DNA of 64,000 nucleotides, taken from NCBI RefSeq assembly GCF_001422405.1, contig NZ_LMMV01000012.1:784830-848829 (forward strand). Reading direction: 5' to 3'. How positions within the stretch are numbered: position 1 is the first letter of the stretch; every line of letters begins with the position of its first letter. Positions 41,039 to 48,956 of the stretch are shown in pieces. The notes beneath the pieces are model-generated. The model did no database searches and was not told the origin of the DNA. It saw only the letters and a program-made list of their open reading frames with translations. The stretch is from Pseudorhodoferax sp. Leaf267. GTDB lineage: Bacteria > Pseudomonadota > Gammaproteobacteria > Burkholderiales > Burkholderiaceae_C. A program made the translations under genes and the position numbers.

Positions 41039-42382
41039 ATGCAGCCGGCCGCCTTCGGTTGGAGCGCCATCGTGCGCCTGGGCCTGGTCCAGATGGCCAT
41101 GGGCGCCATCGTCGTGCTGACCACCTCCACGCTGAACCGCGTGATGGTGGTGGAGCTGGCCCTGCCCGCACTGCTGCCGGGGGTGCTGCTGGCGCTGCAC
41201 TATGTGGTGCAGGTCAGCCGCCCGCGCATGGGGCATGGATCGGACCGCACGCGGCGCCGCACGCCGTGGATCCTGGGCGGCATGGTGCTGCTGGCGATCG
41301 GAGGTTTCGCCGCGGCGCTGGCCACGGCCTGGATGGCCACGGCCCGCGCGCCCGGCATGGTGCTGGCCGCCGCGGCGTTCGTGCTGATCGGCCTGGGTGT
41401 CGCGGCGGCCGGCACGTCGCTGCTGGCCTTGCTGGCCAGCCGCGTGCCGCCGCAGCGCCGCGCCGGCGCGGCCACGACGGTGTGGACCATGATGATTGCC
41501 GGCTTTGCGGTCACGGCCGGCACGGCCGGCGCCTTTCTCGACCCCTACACCCCGCAACGCCTCGTGGTGGTGGCCGGCGTGTTGGCGCTGCTGGCGCTGG
41601 CCCTGACGGTGGCCGCCCTGTGGCGCCTGGAGGGGCCTGCCGTGGCCGCCAACGCCGCCGCGCCAGCGGCCGAAGGCGGATTCCGCCTGGCCCTGCGCGA
41701 GGTCTGGCGCGAGGCGGACGCGCGGCGCTTCACCATCTTCGTGTTCGTGGCGATGCTGGCCTTCAGCGCGCAGGACCTGATCCTCGAGCCCTTCGCCGGC
41801 GCGGTGTTCGGCTATTCGCCAGGCGCCTCGACGCAGCTGGCGGCCGTGCAACACGGCGGCACGCTGCTGGGCATGGTGTTGGCGGCAGTGGCCGGCCGGC
41901 GCGGCTTCGGCTCTTTGCGTGCCTGGGTGTTGGGCGGGTGCGTTGCGTCGGCGCTGGCGTTGCTGGGCCTGGCCGCCGCCGGCCTGGCAGGTGCCGGCTG
42001 GCCGCTCAAGGCCAATGTCTTGCTGCTGGGCGCGGCGACCGGCGCGTTCTCGATCGCGGCCATCGGCTCGATGATGCGCCTGGCCGGGCAGGGCAGGGCC
42101 GGCACCGAGGGCCTGCGCATGGGCCTGTGGGGTGCGTCGCAGGCACTGGCGTTTGCGCTCGGCGGCCTGGTCGGCACCGGCGCCAGCGACCTGGCCAGGG
42201 TGCTGCTGGCCGATGTCGGCCATGCCTACGCCACCGTGTTCGCCCTGGAGGCCCTGCTGTTCCTTGCCGCGGCGCAGCTGGCAGCGGGTGTGGAGCCGCG
42301 CGCGCGCGCTGCGGCCGCAGCGGTCGACGGGATCGGCCTGCGTGGCCTGGTGCGGCCTGCCGCTGGAAGGGTTTTGCCATGA
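41039..42382 (+). CDS. PucC/BCH2-family transporter-like protein
   Basis: A 447-residue, 12-helix protein of the BCH2/PucC family. Family segments are TTSTLNRVMVVELALPALLPGVLLALHY, SRPRMGHGSDRTRRRTPWILGG and FSAQDLILEPFAG. It is the orf (often called bch2 or orf427) found between bchG and bchP in purple bacteria. It is a paralogue of lhaA in this window. It may move or hand over bacteriochlorophyll to antenna assembly; direct biochemical proof is lacking. It is coupled to bchG (TGAATG) and overlaps bchP by 4 bp. Confidence 0.9.
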   Translation: MQPAAFGWSAIVRLGLVQMAMGAIVVLTTSTLNRVMVVELALPALLPGVLLALHYVVQVSRPRMGHGSDRTRRRTPWILGGMVLLAIGGFAAALATAWMATARAPGMVLAAAAFVLIGLGVAAAGTSLLALLASRVPPQRRAGAATTVWTMMIAGFAVTAGTAGAFLDPYTPQRLVVVAGVLALLALALTVAALWRLEGPAVAANAAAPAAEGGFRLALREVWREADARRFTIFVFVAMLAFSAQDLILEPFAGAVFGYSPGASTQLAAVQHGGTLLGMVLAAVAGRRGFGSLRAWVLGGCVASALALLGLAAAGLAGAGWPLKANVLLLGAATGAFSIAAIGSMMRLAGQGRAGTEGLRMGLWGASQALAFALGGLVGTGASDLARVLLADVGHAYATVFALEALLFLAAAQLAAGVEPRARAAAAAVDGIGLRGLVRPAAGRVLP

Positions 42383-43566
42383 ATGACATCCGGGATTGCG
42401 ATGTGGTGGTCGTCGGCGGCGGCCCGGCCGGCGCCACGGCGGCCGACGATCTGGCGCGCGCCGGCCACCGCGTGGTGCTCCTGGACCGCGCCGGCCGCAT
42501 CAAGCCCTGCGGTGGCGCGATCCCGCCGCGGTTGATGGCGGATTTCGCGATCCCGCAGTCGCTGCTGGTGGCCCGCGCCGATGCGGCGCGCATGGTCTCG
42601 CCGCGTGCGCAGAAGGTCGACATTCCCATCGAAGGCGGCTGCGTCGGCATGGTGGACCGCGAGCACTTCGACACATGGCTGCGCCAGCGGGCGGTGATGC
42701 ACGGTGCACAGCTGGTGCAAGGCCGCTTCGAGAGCATCGAGCGCGATGGCGACGGCTGCGCGGTCGTGCTCTACCGCGATGCCGCCGGTGCAGCGCAGCG
42801 CCTGCGCGCGCGTGCCGTGGTGGGCGCCGATGGCGCGCGCTCGCGCGTGGCGCAGCAGGCCGTGCGCGGCGCGGACCAGGGCCGCTGCGTGTTCGCGTAC
42901 CACGAGATCGTGGCCACGCCCGACGCCGCGCCGCCGGACTTCCAGCCCAGGCGCTGCGAGGTGCACTACAACGGCGCGCTGTCGCCCGACTTCTACGGCT
43001 GGGTGTTCCCGCACGGCGCCACCATCAGCATCGGCACCGGCAGCGCCGACAAGGGTTTCTCGCTGCGCCACGGCGTGCAGCAGCTGCGCGAGCAGGTGGG
43101 CCTGCAGCACGCGCGCACCATCCGCCGCGAGGGCGCGCCCATCCCCATGAAGCCGCTGCCGCGCTGGGACAACGGACGCGACGTGGTGCTGGCCGGCGAT
43201 GCCGCGGGCGTCGTGGCACCCGCCTCGGGCGAGGGCATCTACTACGCCATGGTCGGCGGCCGGCTGGCCGCCCAGGCCTGCGCCGAAATGCTGCGCACCG
43301 GCCAGGCCAGCGCGCTGGCCCAGGCACGCAAGCGCTTCATGCGCGAGCACGGCCGCGTGTTCTGGGTGCTCGGCATGATGCAGCGCTTCTGGTATGTCAG
43401 CGACAAGCGGCGCGAGCGCTTCGTCAGCATCTGCCGCGACCGCGATGTGCAGCAGCTGACCTTCGACGCCTACATGCACAAGCGCCTGGTGCGCGCGCGG
43501 CCGATGGCGCATGTGCGCATCTTCTTCAAGGACCTGGCGCACCTGCTGGGGCTGGTTCGTGCATGA
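42379..43566 (+). CDS. bchP: Geranylgeranyl reductase
   Basis: A 395-residue FAD-dependent reductase that saturates the geranylgeranyl tail of bacteriochlorophyll to phytyl. The N-terminal Rossmann motif is VVVGGGPAGATAADDLARAG, then LDRAGRIKPCGGAIPPR, and the FAD-binding GDAAGVVAPASGEGIYYAMVGG. The sequence WYVSDKRRERFVSICRDRDVQQLTFDAYMHKRL is typical of BchP. It overlaps the genes on both sides by 4 bp. Confidence 0.95.
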   Translation: MNDIRDCDVVVVGGGPAGATAADDLARAGHRVVLLDRAGRIKPCGGAIPPRLMADFAIPQSLLVARADAARMVSPRAQKVDIPIEGGCVGMVDREHFDTWLRQRAVMHGAQLVQGRFESIERDGDGCAVVLYRDAAGAAQRLRARAVVGADGARSRVAQQAVRGADQGRCVFAYHEIVATPDAAPPDFQPRRCEVHYNGALSPDFYGWVFPHGATISIGTGSADKGFSLRHGVQQLREQVGLQHARTIRREGAPIPMKPLPRWDNGRDVVLAGDAAGVVAPASGEGIYYAMVGGRLAAQACAEMLRTGQASALAQARKRFMREHGRVFWVLGMMQRFWYVSDKRRERFVSICRDRDVQQLTFDAYMHKRLVRARPMAHVRIFFKDLAHLLGLVRA

Positions 43567-44042
43567 GGGGTGTCGCCGGCCGCAAGCGCGTGATCGCCTG
43601 GGCGGCGGGCGGGGCGATCGCAACCGCTGTGCTGGGCGGGCTGGCCACCGACTTGTCGCCCTGGTATTACGCATTGCGCCAGCCGCCGTGGAAGCCGCCG
43701 GACTGGCTGTTCGGCCCCGCCTGGACGGTCATCTTCACGCTGACCGCAGCGGCCGCCGTGCTCGCCTGGGAAGCCTGCCCGGCCGGGCCATCGCGGCGCC
43801 GTCTGCTGGCGGCGTTCGCGCTGAACGCGCTGCTCAACATCGCCTGGAGCTGGCTGTTCTTCACGCTGCGCCGGCCCGACTGGGCGCGCATCGAGGTGGT
43901 GCTGCTTGTGGCATCGGTGGCCTTGCTGATCGTGCTGGCCGGGCGCCTGCGCCCCCTGGCTGGCTGGCTGCTGCTGCCCTACCTGCTGTGGACGGGGTTC
44001 GCCGGCTGGCTCAACCACGCCGTGGTGCAGCTCAATGCCTGA
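43563..44042 (+). CDS. tspO: TspO/MBR family tryptophan-rich sensory protein
   Basis: A 159-residue five-helix membrane protein. Conserved TspO blocks are present: WYYALRQPPWKPPDWLFGPAWTVIF, LNALLNIAWSWLFF and LLLPYLLWTGFAGWLN. In Rhodobacter sphaeroides TspO is an outer-membrane porphyrin-binding protein that tunes photosynthesis genes in response to oxygen. It overlaps bchP by 4 bp and the next small gene by 8 bp. Confidence 0.93.
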   Translation: MRGVAGRKRVIAWAAGGAIATAVLGGLATDLSPWYYALRQPPWKPPDWLFGPAWTVIFTLTAAAAVLAWEACPAGPSRRRLLAAFALNALLNIAWSWLFFTLRRPDWARIEVVLLVASVALLIVLAGRLRPLAGWLLLPYLLWTGFAGWLNHAVVQLNA

Positions 44043-44328
44043 AATGAACCTGACGTTGCTGGTCGATCTGGTGCTGGCCGTCGGCATGCTGGAATTGGTC
44101 GTTCTGCTGGCGCTGCGACGGCCCGCGCTGGTGTTCACGCTGCTGGCTGGCCTGGCGCTGATGCTGGCGCTTCGTCTGACAGTGGGTGGCAGCGCGCCGC
44201 CCTATATTGCCTTGGCGCTGTCGGCGAGCGGGCTGTTGCATGTGCTCGATCTGCGGCGCCGCTGGTCGTCCGGGATCGGAGGGCGAGCGTTGATGTCACT
44301 GTCCCCTCCCCACGAAAGAAAACCATGA
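44035..44328 (+). CDS. Small membrane protein of unknown function in the bchG operon
   Basis: A 97-residue protein with three hydrophobic stretches (LVDLVLAVGMLELVVLLAL, LVFTLLAGLALMLAL and YIALALSASGLLHVL) and a basic, Pro-rich tail. No named family is recognised. An internal ATG at 44044 is possible. The 8-bp overlap with tspO and 4-bp overlap with the HiPIP gene indicate a real, translated member of the operon. A role in photosynthesis membranes is inferred only from position. Confidence 0.65.
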   Translation: MPEMNLTLLVDLVLAVGMLELVVLLALRRPALVFTLLAGLALMLALRLTVGGSAPPYIALALSASGLLHVLDLRRRWSSGIGGRALMSLSPPHERKP

Positions 44329-44630
44329 ATAACCGTCGTCAACTCATCCGCATCGTGCCGCTGGCCGGTGCCGCCATGCTTCTGTCGCGCACCGCCTGGT
44401 CACAGGCGATGGTGGACGAGAAGGATCCCCAGGCCGCCGCCTTGGGCTATGTCTCGGACGCCGCCAAGGTGGACAAGGCCAAGTACAAGAACTTCGTTGC
44501 CGGCAGCCACTGCGGCAATTGCGCGTTGTTCCAGGGCAAGCCGGACGGCGCCAGCGGACCTTGCCCGCTGTTCCCCGGCAAGCAGGTCGCCACCAAGGGC
44601 TGGTGCAGCGCCTACGCCAAGAAGGCCTGA
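44325..44630 (+). CDS. hip: High-potential iron-sulfur protein (HiPIP), exported
   Basis: A 101-residue precursor. The N-terminus has a twin-arginine-like signal (NNRRQLIRIVPLAGAAMLL, Arg4-Arg5). The four cysteines of the 4Fe-4S cluster are Cys63, Cys66, Cys80 and Cys94 (HCGNC, GPCPLF, GWCSAY), as in the family. HiPIP is a periplasmic electron donor to the reaction-centre cytochrome in several purple bacteria. Being inside the bacteriochlorophyll operon suggests that role here. It overlaps the preceding gene by 4 bp. Confidence 0.93.
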   Translation: MNNRRQLIRIVPLAGAAMLLSRTAWSQAMVDEKDPQAAALGYVSDAAKVDKAKYKNFVAGSHCGNCALFQGKPDGASGPCPLFPGKQVATKGWCSAYAKKA

Positions 44631-44701
44631 GCCGGCCTCACGATGCGCCTCGCACGGCCGCCTGACCAGGCCCGCTCCACCATCGGAGGCGAGGGCATCC
44701 C

Positions 44702-46006
44702 ATGAGCCTTGCGCGGCTGCTGCCGCCCGACCTGGCCGAGCGCGCAGCGCTGGCGGCGGAGGTGCATGCACGCCCCTCGGAGCCGCTGACGGCACCGGCG
44801 CGTGCCAGCCATGTGGCGGTGCTTGTCGACCCCGACGAGCGCGCGCAGGAACTGGCACACCTGCGCAAGCTGTGCCGCCACTACCAGATCGCGCAACCGG
44901 CCGAGGGCGACCAGCAATGGAGCGGCACCCTGGGCCATCTGCGCCTGACATGGGAGCGGCACGGCGAGTTCTCCGCATACACCCTTTTGGCGGCGGGCCG
45001 CAGCACGCCGCCTTTTGTGCAGACGGCGGTGGCCCTGCTGCCCGAAGGCTGGCTGGCCGGCGTGCCCGGCTTCACCGTGCAGGCCTGCCACGCCGAGATC
45101 CTGCACGCCGACGAAGAATTCGACCTGCCCGCGCTGCAGCAGGCTGCCTTCGCCGGCAACGCCGTGATCGGCTCGGCGCTCGGTGATGGCGTGGCGCTGG
45201 CCTGCTCCGACTTTCGCCTGCATGCCGACGGGTTCGGCCGTTTCCTTCTGGCCGACCGCGGCATGGACCCGCTGCTGGCCGGGCGCATGCTGCAGCGGCT
45301 GTTCGAAATCGAGAGCTACCGCATGATGGCCTTGCTGGCCTTTCCGGTGGCACGCCGGCTGGCGCCGCGCATCCAGGCGATCGAGAAGTCGCTGGCCGGC
45401 CTGACCGACGACATCGCCCGCTCGGGCGACGACAGCCGCAGCGACGAGGCCCTGCTGCAGCCGCTCACGCGGCTGGCCGCGGAGGTCGAGAGCGGCTTGT
45501 CGGCCAGCCAGTTCCGCTTCGGCGCCTGCCGCGCCTACGCGGAGCTGGTGCGCACACGCATCGACGAGCTGCGCGAGCAGCGCCTGGCCGGCCTGCAGAC
45601 CATCGGCGAGTTCATGGCCAGGCGCTTCACGCCTGCCGTGGCGACGGCCGCCACCGTGTCCCAGCGCCTGCATGACCTGTCCGAGCGGGTGTCGCAGGCC
45701 AGCCATCTGCTGAGCACGCGCGTGGACATCGCCCGCGAGCAGCAGAACCATGCCCTGCTGGCCAGCATGGACCGCCGCGCCCGGCAGCAACTGCGGCTGC
45801 AGCAGACGGTCGAGGGCCTGTCGGTCGCCGCCATCGTCTACTACCTGGCCGGCGTCGTCGGCTACATGCTCAAGGGCGGCGAGGCGCTGGGCCTGCCGTT
45901 CAATACCCCGTTGATCGTGGGCGCCAGCGTGCCCATGCTTGCACTGTTGGCCATGCTGGCCGTGCGGCGTGCACGCCGGCATGCGCACGAGCCTGGATCC
46001 GACTGA
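44702..46006 (+). CDS. DUF3422 membrane-anchored protein
   Basis: A 434-residue protein of the DUF3422 family. The N-terminus has HARPSEPL, a hallmark of the family (ERAALAAEVHARPSEPL), and a long helical, probably coiled-coil middle follows (residues 220-370). Two membrane helices lie near the C-terminus (VAAIVYYLAGVVGYML and VPMLALLAMLAV). Function is unknown. It is placed between hip and bchI, and its TGA overlaps the bchI ATG by one base, so it is translated with Mg-chelatase. A GGAGGCGAGGG ribosome region precedes the ATG. Confidence 0.85.
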   Translation: MSLARLLPPDLAERAALAAEVHARPSEPLTAPARASHVAVLVDPDERAQELAHLRKLCRHYQIAQPAEGDQQWSGTLGHLRLTWERHGEFSAYTLLAAGRSTPPFVQTAVALLPEGWLAGVPGFTVQACHAEILHADEEFDLPALQQAAFAGNAVIGSALGDGVALACSDFRLHADGFGRFLLADRGMDPLLAGRMLQRLFEIESYRMMALLAFPVARRLAPRIQAIEKSLAGLTDDIARSGDDSRSDEALLQPLTRLAAEVESGLSASQFRFGACRAYAELVRTRIDELREQRLAGLQTIGEFMARRFTPAVATAATVSQRLHDLSERVSQASHLLSTRVDIAREQQNHALLASMDRRARQQLRLQQTVEGLSVAAIVYYLAGVVGYMLKGGEALGLPFNTPLIVGASVPMLALLAMLAVRRARRHAHEPGSD

Positions 46007-47004
46007 TGCCGCTTCCGTTCCCCTTTTCCGCCATCGTCGGCCAGGACGAGATGAAGCTCGCGGTGCTGGTCGCGGCGGTCGAGCCGGCCATCGGCGGCGT
46101 GCTGGTGCTGGGCGACCGCGGCACCGGCAAGAGCACGGCCGTGCGTGCGCTGGCGGCCCTGCTGCCGCCGATGCGTGCGGTCGAAGGCTGCCCCTACCAC
46201 TGCGACCCGGCGCAGCGCTGCGGCCACTGCGCGCCGGGCGCCAGGGCGGTGCAGCTGCCGGTGCCGGTGGTCGACCTGCCGCTGGGCGCCAGCGAAGACC
46301 GCATCGTCGGCGCGCTGGACCTGGAGCGCGCCCTGTCCAGCGGCCAGAAGGTGTTCGAGCCCGGCCTGCTGGCGCGTGCGCACCGCGGCTTCCTGTACAT
46401 CGACGAGGTCAACCTGCTGGAGGATCACCTGGTCGACCTGCTGATCGACGTGGCCGCTTCGGGCGAGAACGTGGTCGAACGCGAAGGCCTGTCGGTGCGG
46501 CACCCGGCGCGCTTCGTGCTGATCGGCAGCGGCAACCCCGAGGAAGGCGAGCTGCGCCCGCAGCTGCTGGACCGCTTCGGCCTGTCGGTCGAGGTGCGCA
46601 CGCCCACCGACCTGGCGCAGCGCGTGGAGGTGGTCAAGCGCCGTGACGCCTACGAGCGCGACCCCGAGGCCTTGCACGCGCAGTGGGCCAAGGCCGATGC
46701 CAAGGTGCGCAAGCAGATCACCCGCGCACGCGAGCGGCTGCCGCATGTGGTGGTGGACGATGCCATGCTGCTGCGCTGCGCCGCGCTGTGCCAGCACCTG
46801 GGCAGCGACGGGCTGCGTGGTGAGCTGACGATGATGCGCGCGGCCCGCGCGATGGCCGCATTGCACGGCGACGATGGGGTGCAACTGTCCCACCTGCGCG
46901 AGGTCGCCGCGCCCGCGCTGCGCCACCGCCTGCGCCGCAATCCGCTGGATGACACCGGCTCGGCCGAGCGCATCGCGCGCGCCGTGGCCGAACTGTGGGG
47001 CTGA
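46006..47004 (+). CDS. bchI: Magnesium chelatase subunit I (AAA+ ATPase)
   Basis: A 332-residue AAA+ ATPase. Walker A is GDRGTGKSTAVRAL near residue 37, Walker B is FLYIDEVNLLEDH near residue 128, sensor 1 is LIGSGNPEEGELRPQLLDRFG, and sensor 2 is the GLRGELTMMRAARA block. A Cys-rich loop (CPYHCDPAQRCGHC) lies after Walker A, as in other BchI proteins. It forms the motor rings with BchD that drive Mg insertion into BchH-bound protoporphyrin. Confidence 0.96.
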   Translation: MPLPFPFSAIVGQDEMKLAVLVAAVEPAIGGVLVLGDRGTGKSTAVRALAALLPPMRAVEGCPYHCDPAQRCGHCAPGARAVQLPVPVVDLPLGASEDRIVGALDLERALSSGQKVFEPGLLARAHRGFLYIDEVNLLEDHLVDLLIDVAASGENVVEREGLSVRHPARFVLIGSGNPEEGELRPQLLDRFGLSVEVRTPTDLAQRVEVVKRRDAYERDPEALHAQWAKADAKVRKQITRARERLPHVVVDDAMLLRCAALCQHLGSDGLRGELTMMRAARAMAALHGDDGVQLSHLREVAAPALRHRLRRNPLDDTGSAERIARAVAELWG

Positions 47005-47006
47005 CC

Positions 47007-48764
47007 ATGTCGGCCGGTGCCTGGGCCGCCCGCCTGCTGGCGCTGGACCCGGCCGGCCTGGGCGGCATCGTGCTGCGCGGTGGCCCCGGCCCGGCGCGCG
47101 ATGCGCTGGTCGCCCAGTGGCAATCCCTGCTCGCCCCGGGCACGCCGTGGCGGCGCTGCCCGCTGCAGATCGACGATGCGCGGCTGCTCGGCGGGCTGGA
47201 CCTGGGGCTTAGCGTGGCCGCCGGGCGCCCAGTGGCGCAGGCCGGCCTGCTGGCCGAGGCGCAGAGCGGCGTGCTGGTGCTGCCCATGGCCGAGCGCGCG
47301 CCTACGGCGCTGGCCGGCCGGCTGGCGCAGGCGCTGGACGGCGGCGGCTTTGCCGTGCTGGCGCTGGACGAAGGCGCGACGCCGGACGAGCGCGTGGCCA
47401 CCTGCCTGGGCGAACGCCTCGCGCTGGTGGTCGATCCTGCCCTGGCCGCCGCCGATTGGCCGGCGCCGCCACCCGCCGCCCGGCTCGACGAGGCGCGCCG
47501 CCAACTGCGCGTGCTGCCCTTCGACGCCGAGGGCGTGGAGGCGCTGTGCGCCTGCGCGCAGGCGCTGGGCATCGTGGGCCTGCGGGCGCCGTGGCAGGCC
47601 TGGCGCGCGGCCTGCGCGGTGGCGGCCTGGCGTGGCCATGACGCCGTCATGCAGGAGGACGCCGAACTGGCCGCACGGCTGGTGTTGGCGCCGCGTGCGC
47701 GTGCGTTGCCGCCAACGGCGCAGCAGGCCGATGCAGAGCCGCCCGCGGCCGAAGCACCACCGGCCGATGCGGCACCCCCGCCCGACGGCGCCGATGCGAG
47801 CGCCACGCCGCCGCCCGACATTTCGCCATTACCCAGCGCCGATCCACCGCCACCGCCGCCCGCCGAGAGCGAACAGCCGCTGGCCGACCGCCTGGTCGCC
47901 GCGGCCCAGGCCGCGATGCCGGCGGACCTGCTGGCGCTGCTGGCCGCCGGCCTGGCGCCCCCGCGCGGCAGCGCGGCCGGCCGCCAGGGCGCGGCCACGC
48001 GCAGCGCCAGCAGCGGCCGGCCGCTGCCGCCGCGCCGCGGGGCACCACGTGGCGCGCAGCGGCTGGACCTGCTGGCCACGCTGCGCGCGGCCCTGCCCTG
48101 GCAAACCCTGCGCCGCCAGGAACGCGCGCGGCTGGCGCTGCCGCCGCCGCAGGCCCGCTGGCTGATCCGCCGCGACGATTTCCACTGCCGCCGCCACCGC
48201 CGCCCGGCCGAGACCACCACCGTCTTCGTCGTCGACGCCTCCGGCTCGCAGGCGCTGCACCGCCTGGCCGAGGCCAAGGGCGCGGTCGAGCTGCTGCTGG
48301 CCGACTGCTACGTGCGCCGCGACCGCGTGGCGCTGATCGCGTTCCGCGGCACGGCGGCCGAGCTGCTCCTGCCGCCCACGCGTTCGCTGGTGCGTGCCAA
48401 GCGCGCGCTGACCGAGCTGCCCGGCGGCGGCGGCACGCCGCTGGCCGCCGGCATCGAGGCCGGCTGGCAACTGGCGGTGGGCCTGCAGGCGCGCGAGGGT
48501 GCGCGCGCGCAGCTGGTGTTCCTGACCGATGGCCGCGCCAACATCGACCGGCAAGGCCAGGGCGGCCGGCCGGGCGCCATGGCGGATGCGCAAGCGATGG
48601 CGCGGCGGCTGGCCGCTGCCGGCATCGCCAGCCTGCTGATCGACACCTCGGTGCGCCCGCAGCCCGAATCGGCCGCACTGGCGCGGTTGATGGGCGCGCG
48701 CTACCTGGCGCTGCCGCAGGGCCGCGCCGAGGTGCTGCACCGGGCGGTCAGTGCGGCGTTGTGA
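47007..48764 (+). CDS. bchD: Magnesium chelatase subunit D
   Basis: A 585-residue protein. It has a degenerate AAA+ N-terminal domain lacking a usable P-loop, a Pro/Ala/Asp-rich linker (about residues 230-300), and a C-terminal VWA (integrin I) domain with MIDAS residues DASGS and GGGGTPL. It is the bridge between BchI and BchH. The start at 47007 is 2 bp after bchI. The hydrolase gene bchO that usually follows bchD is absent. Confidence 0.95.
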   Translation: MSAGAWAARLLALDPAGLGGIVLRGGPGPARDALVAQWQSLLAPGTPWRRCPLQIDDARLLGGLDLGLSVAAGRPVAQAGLLAEAQSGVLVLPMAERAPTALAGRLAQALDGGGFAVLALDEGATPDERVATCLGERLALVVDPALAAADWPAPPPAARLDEARRQLRVLPFDAEGVEALCACAQALGIVGLRAPWQAWRAACAVAAWRGHDAVMQEDAELAARLVLAPRARALPPTAQQADAEPPAAEAPPADAAPPPDGADASATPPPDISPLPSADPPPPPPAESEQPLADRLVAAAQAAMPADLLALLAAGLAPPRGSAAGRQGAATRSASSGRPLPPRRGAPRGAQRLDLLATLRAALPWQTLRRQERARLALPPPQARWLIRRDDFHCRRHRRPAETTTVFVVDASGSQALHRLAEAKGAVELLLADCYVRRDRVALIAFRGTAAELLLPPTRSLVRAKRALTELPGGGGTPLAAGIEAGWQLAVGLQAREGARAQLVFLTDGRANIDRQGQGGRPGAMADAQAMARRLAAAGIASLLIDTSVRPQPESAALARLMGARYLALPQGRAEVLHRAVSAAL

Positions 48765-48956
48765 GTGGCACCCCGGGCGCTACGCGCACGCGCGCGGGTC
48801 GGCGTCGAGGGTCGCCCTACGTCCTGGGATGCTTCAAGCTGCATACCCATCGTCAACGTTGAGGAAAGCCCGTGGGCGCGCCCGCCCACGCCGCGTCGTT
48901 CGCGGAGTACGCTGCGACCCATAGCCGTTGGGGGACGGTGCCGGCAGGAGGATTCC

